NCBI GenBank assembly: GCA_900771365.1
Contig: CAAGNU010000238.1
Coordinates: 1 to 20,732 of the forward strand
Origin: Bacteroidales bacterium
Lineage (GTDB): Bacteria > Bacteroidota > Bacteroidia > Bacteroidales > P3
Direction of reading: 5' to 3'
DNA length: 20,732 bases
The translations under genes and the position numbers were made by a program. How positions within the stretch are numbered: position 1 is the stretch's first letter; each line of letters opens with the position of its first letter. Shown piece after piece: positions 20,639-20,732 of this stretch. Under the pieces are notes generated by a model, which worked only from the letters and a program-made list of their open reading frames with translations, searched no databases and was not told the DNA's origin.

Positions 20639-20732
20639 TTATTGTTTTACTTTAACAGGAATAGATTTTGCATAACCTGGACCCATAATTTGGATATTGC
20701 CATTGCCAGTAATAGAGAACTCCACTTCTGAA
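20639..20732 (-). CDS. 3' end of an unknown gene (partial)
   Basis: Only the last 30 codons are inside the window, in the frame beginning at 20731 and ending with TAA at 20639-20641. The peptide ends FSITGNGNIQIMGPGYAK then SIPVKVKQ. This alternation of hydrophobic and polar residues suggests beta-strands. It lies 7 nt ahead of the aspartic protease gene, so it belongs to the same operon. Nothing can be said about its function. Confidence 0.6.
   Translation of the reverse strand, partial: SEVEFSITGNGNIQIMGPGYAKSIPVKVKQ

Overview
The window looks like a chromosomal segment from a Bacteroidota member, most likely order Bacteroidales (Prevotella-like). The evidence is several TAnnTTTG-type -7 promoter boxes, two of them with a TTTG -33 box at exactly 19 nt; lipoprotein signal peptides; a secreted C10 cysteine protease with a type IX secretion-like C-terminal tail; a single-chain PurL of about 1245 residues; and the hallmark PepD, DUF4160/DUF2442 and DUF4190 families. 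This is inference from family content, not from a database match.

Left part (1-12.4 kb), nearly all on the minus strand. A tandem pair of paralogous small lipoproteins (93-1097) ends in a strong terminator. An 850-bp gene-free stretch with dispersed repeats follows. Then come, listed right to left in the direction of transcription: a PlsC-type acyltransferase, purL, a C10 protease 19 nt behind purL, pepD, gpsA (9 nt behind pepD), purE, and a P-loop NTPase/dCMP deaminase fusion. These are mostly housekeeping genes for purine, phospholipid and nucleotide metabolism and peptide turnover, and they are GC-rich. Long open frames on the opposite strand are codon-bias shadows.

Middle (12.4-17.0 kb). 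A second gene-free, repeat-bearing stretch is followed by a divergent pair (NUDIX hydrolase, aldose-1-epimerase-like protein), a toxin-antitoxin-like DUF4160/DUF2442 pair, and a tRNA-Ser(UGA). The tRNA and the DUF4160 pair are fired from back-to-back promoters whose -33 boxes are 6 nt apart. Behind the tRNA is a structured repeat region: its terminator sequence recurs twice, inverted, inside a 117-bp tandem repeat, and a third copy is degenerate. A secreted M28 aminopeptidase-type protein follows.

Right part (17.0-20.7 kb) is AT-richer and accessory in character. It holds a truncated RhuM remnant, a three-gene cluster of small proteins (an Asp/Tyr-rich protein, a two-helix membrane protein, a PH-like protein), a DUF4190 membrane protein, a single-pass coiled-coil membrane protein with a C-terminal beta-rich domain, and a retropepsin-like aspartic protease lipoprotein whose stop codon overlaps the start of the coiled-coil gene. 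A further gene upstream is cut by the window edge. This last operon is the best candidate for an undescribed system: a lipid-anchored aspartic protease translationally coupled to a transmembrane protein with cytoplasmic and periplasmic domains.
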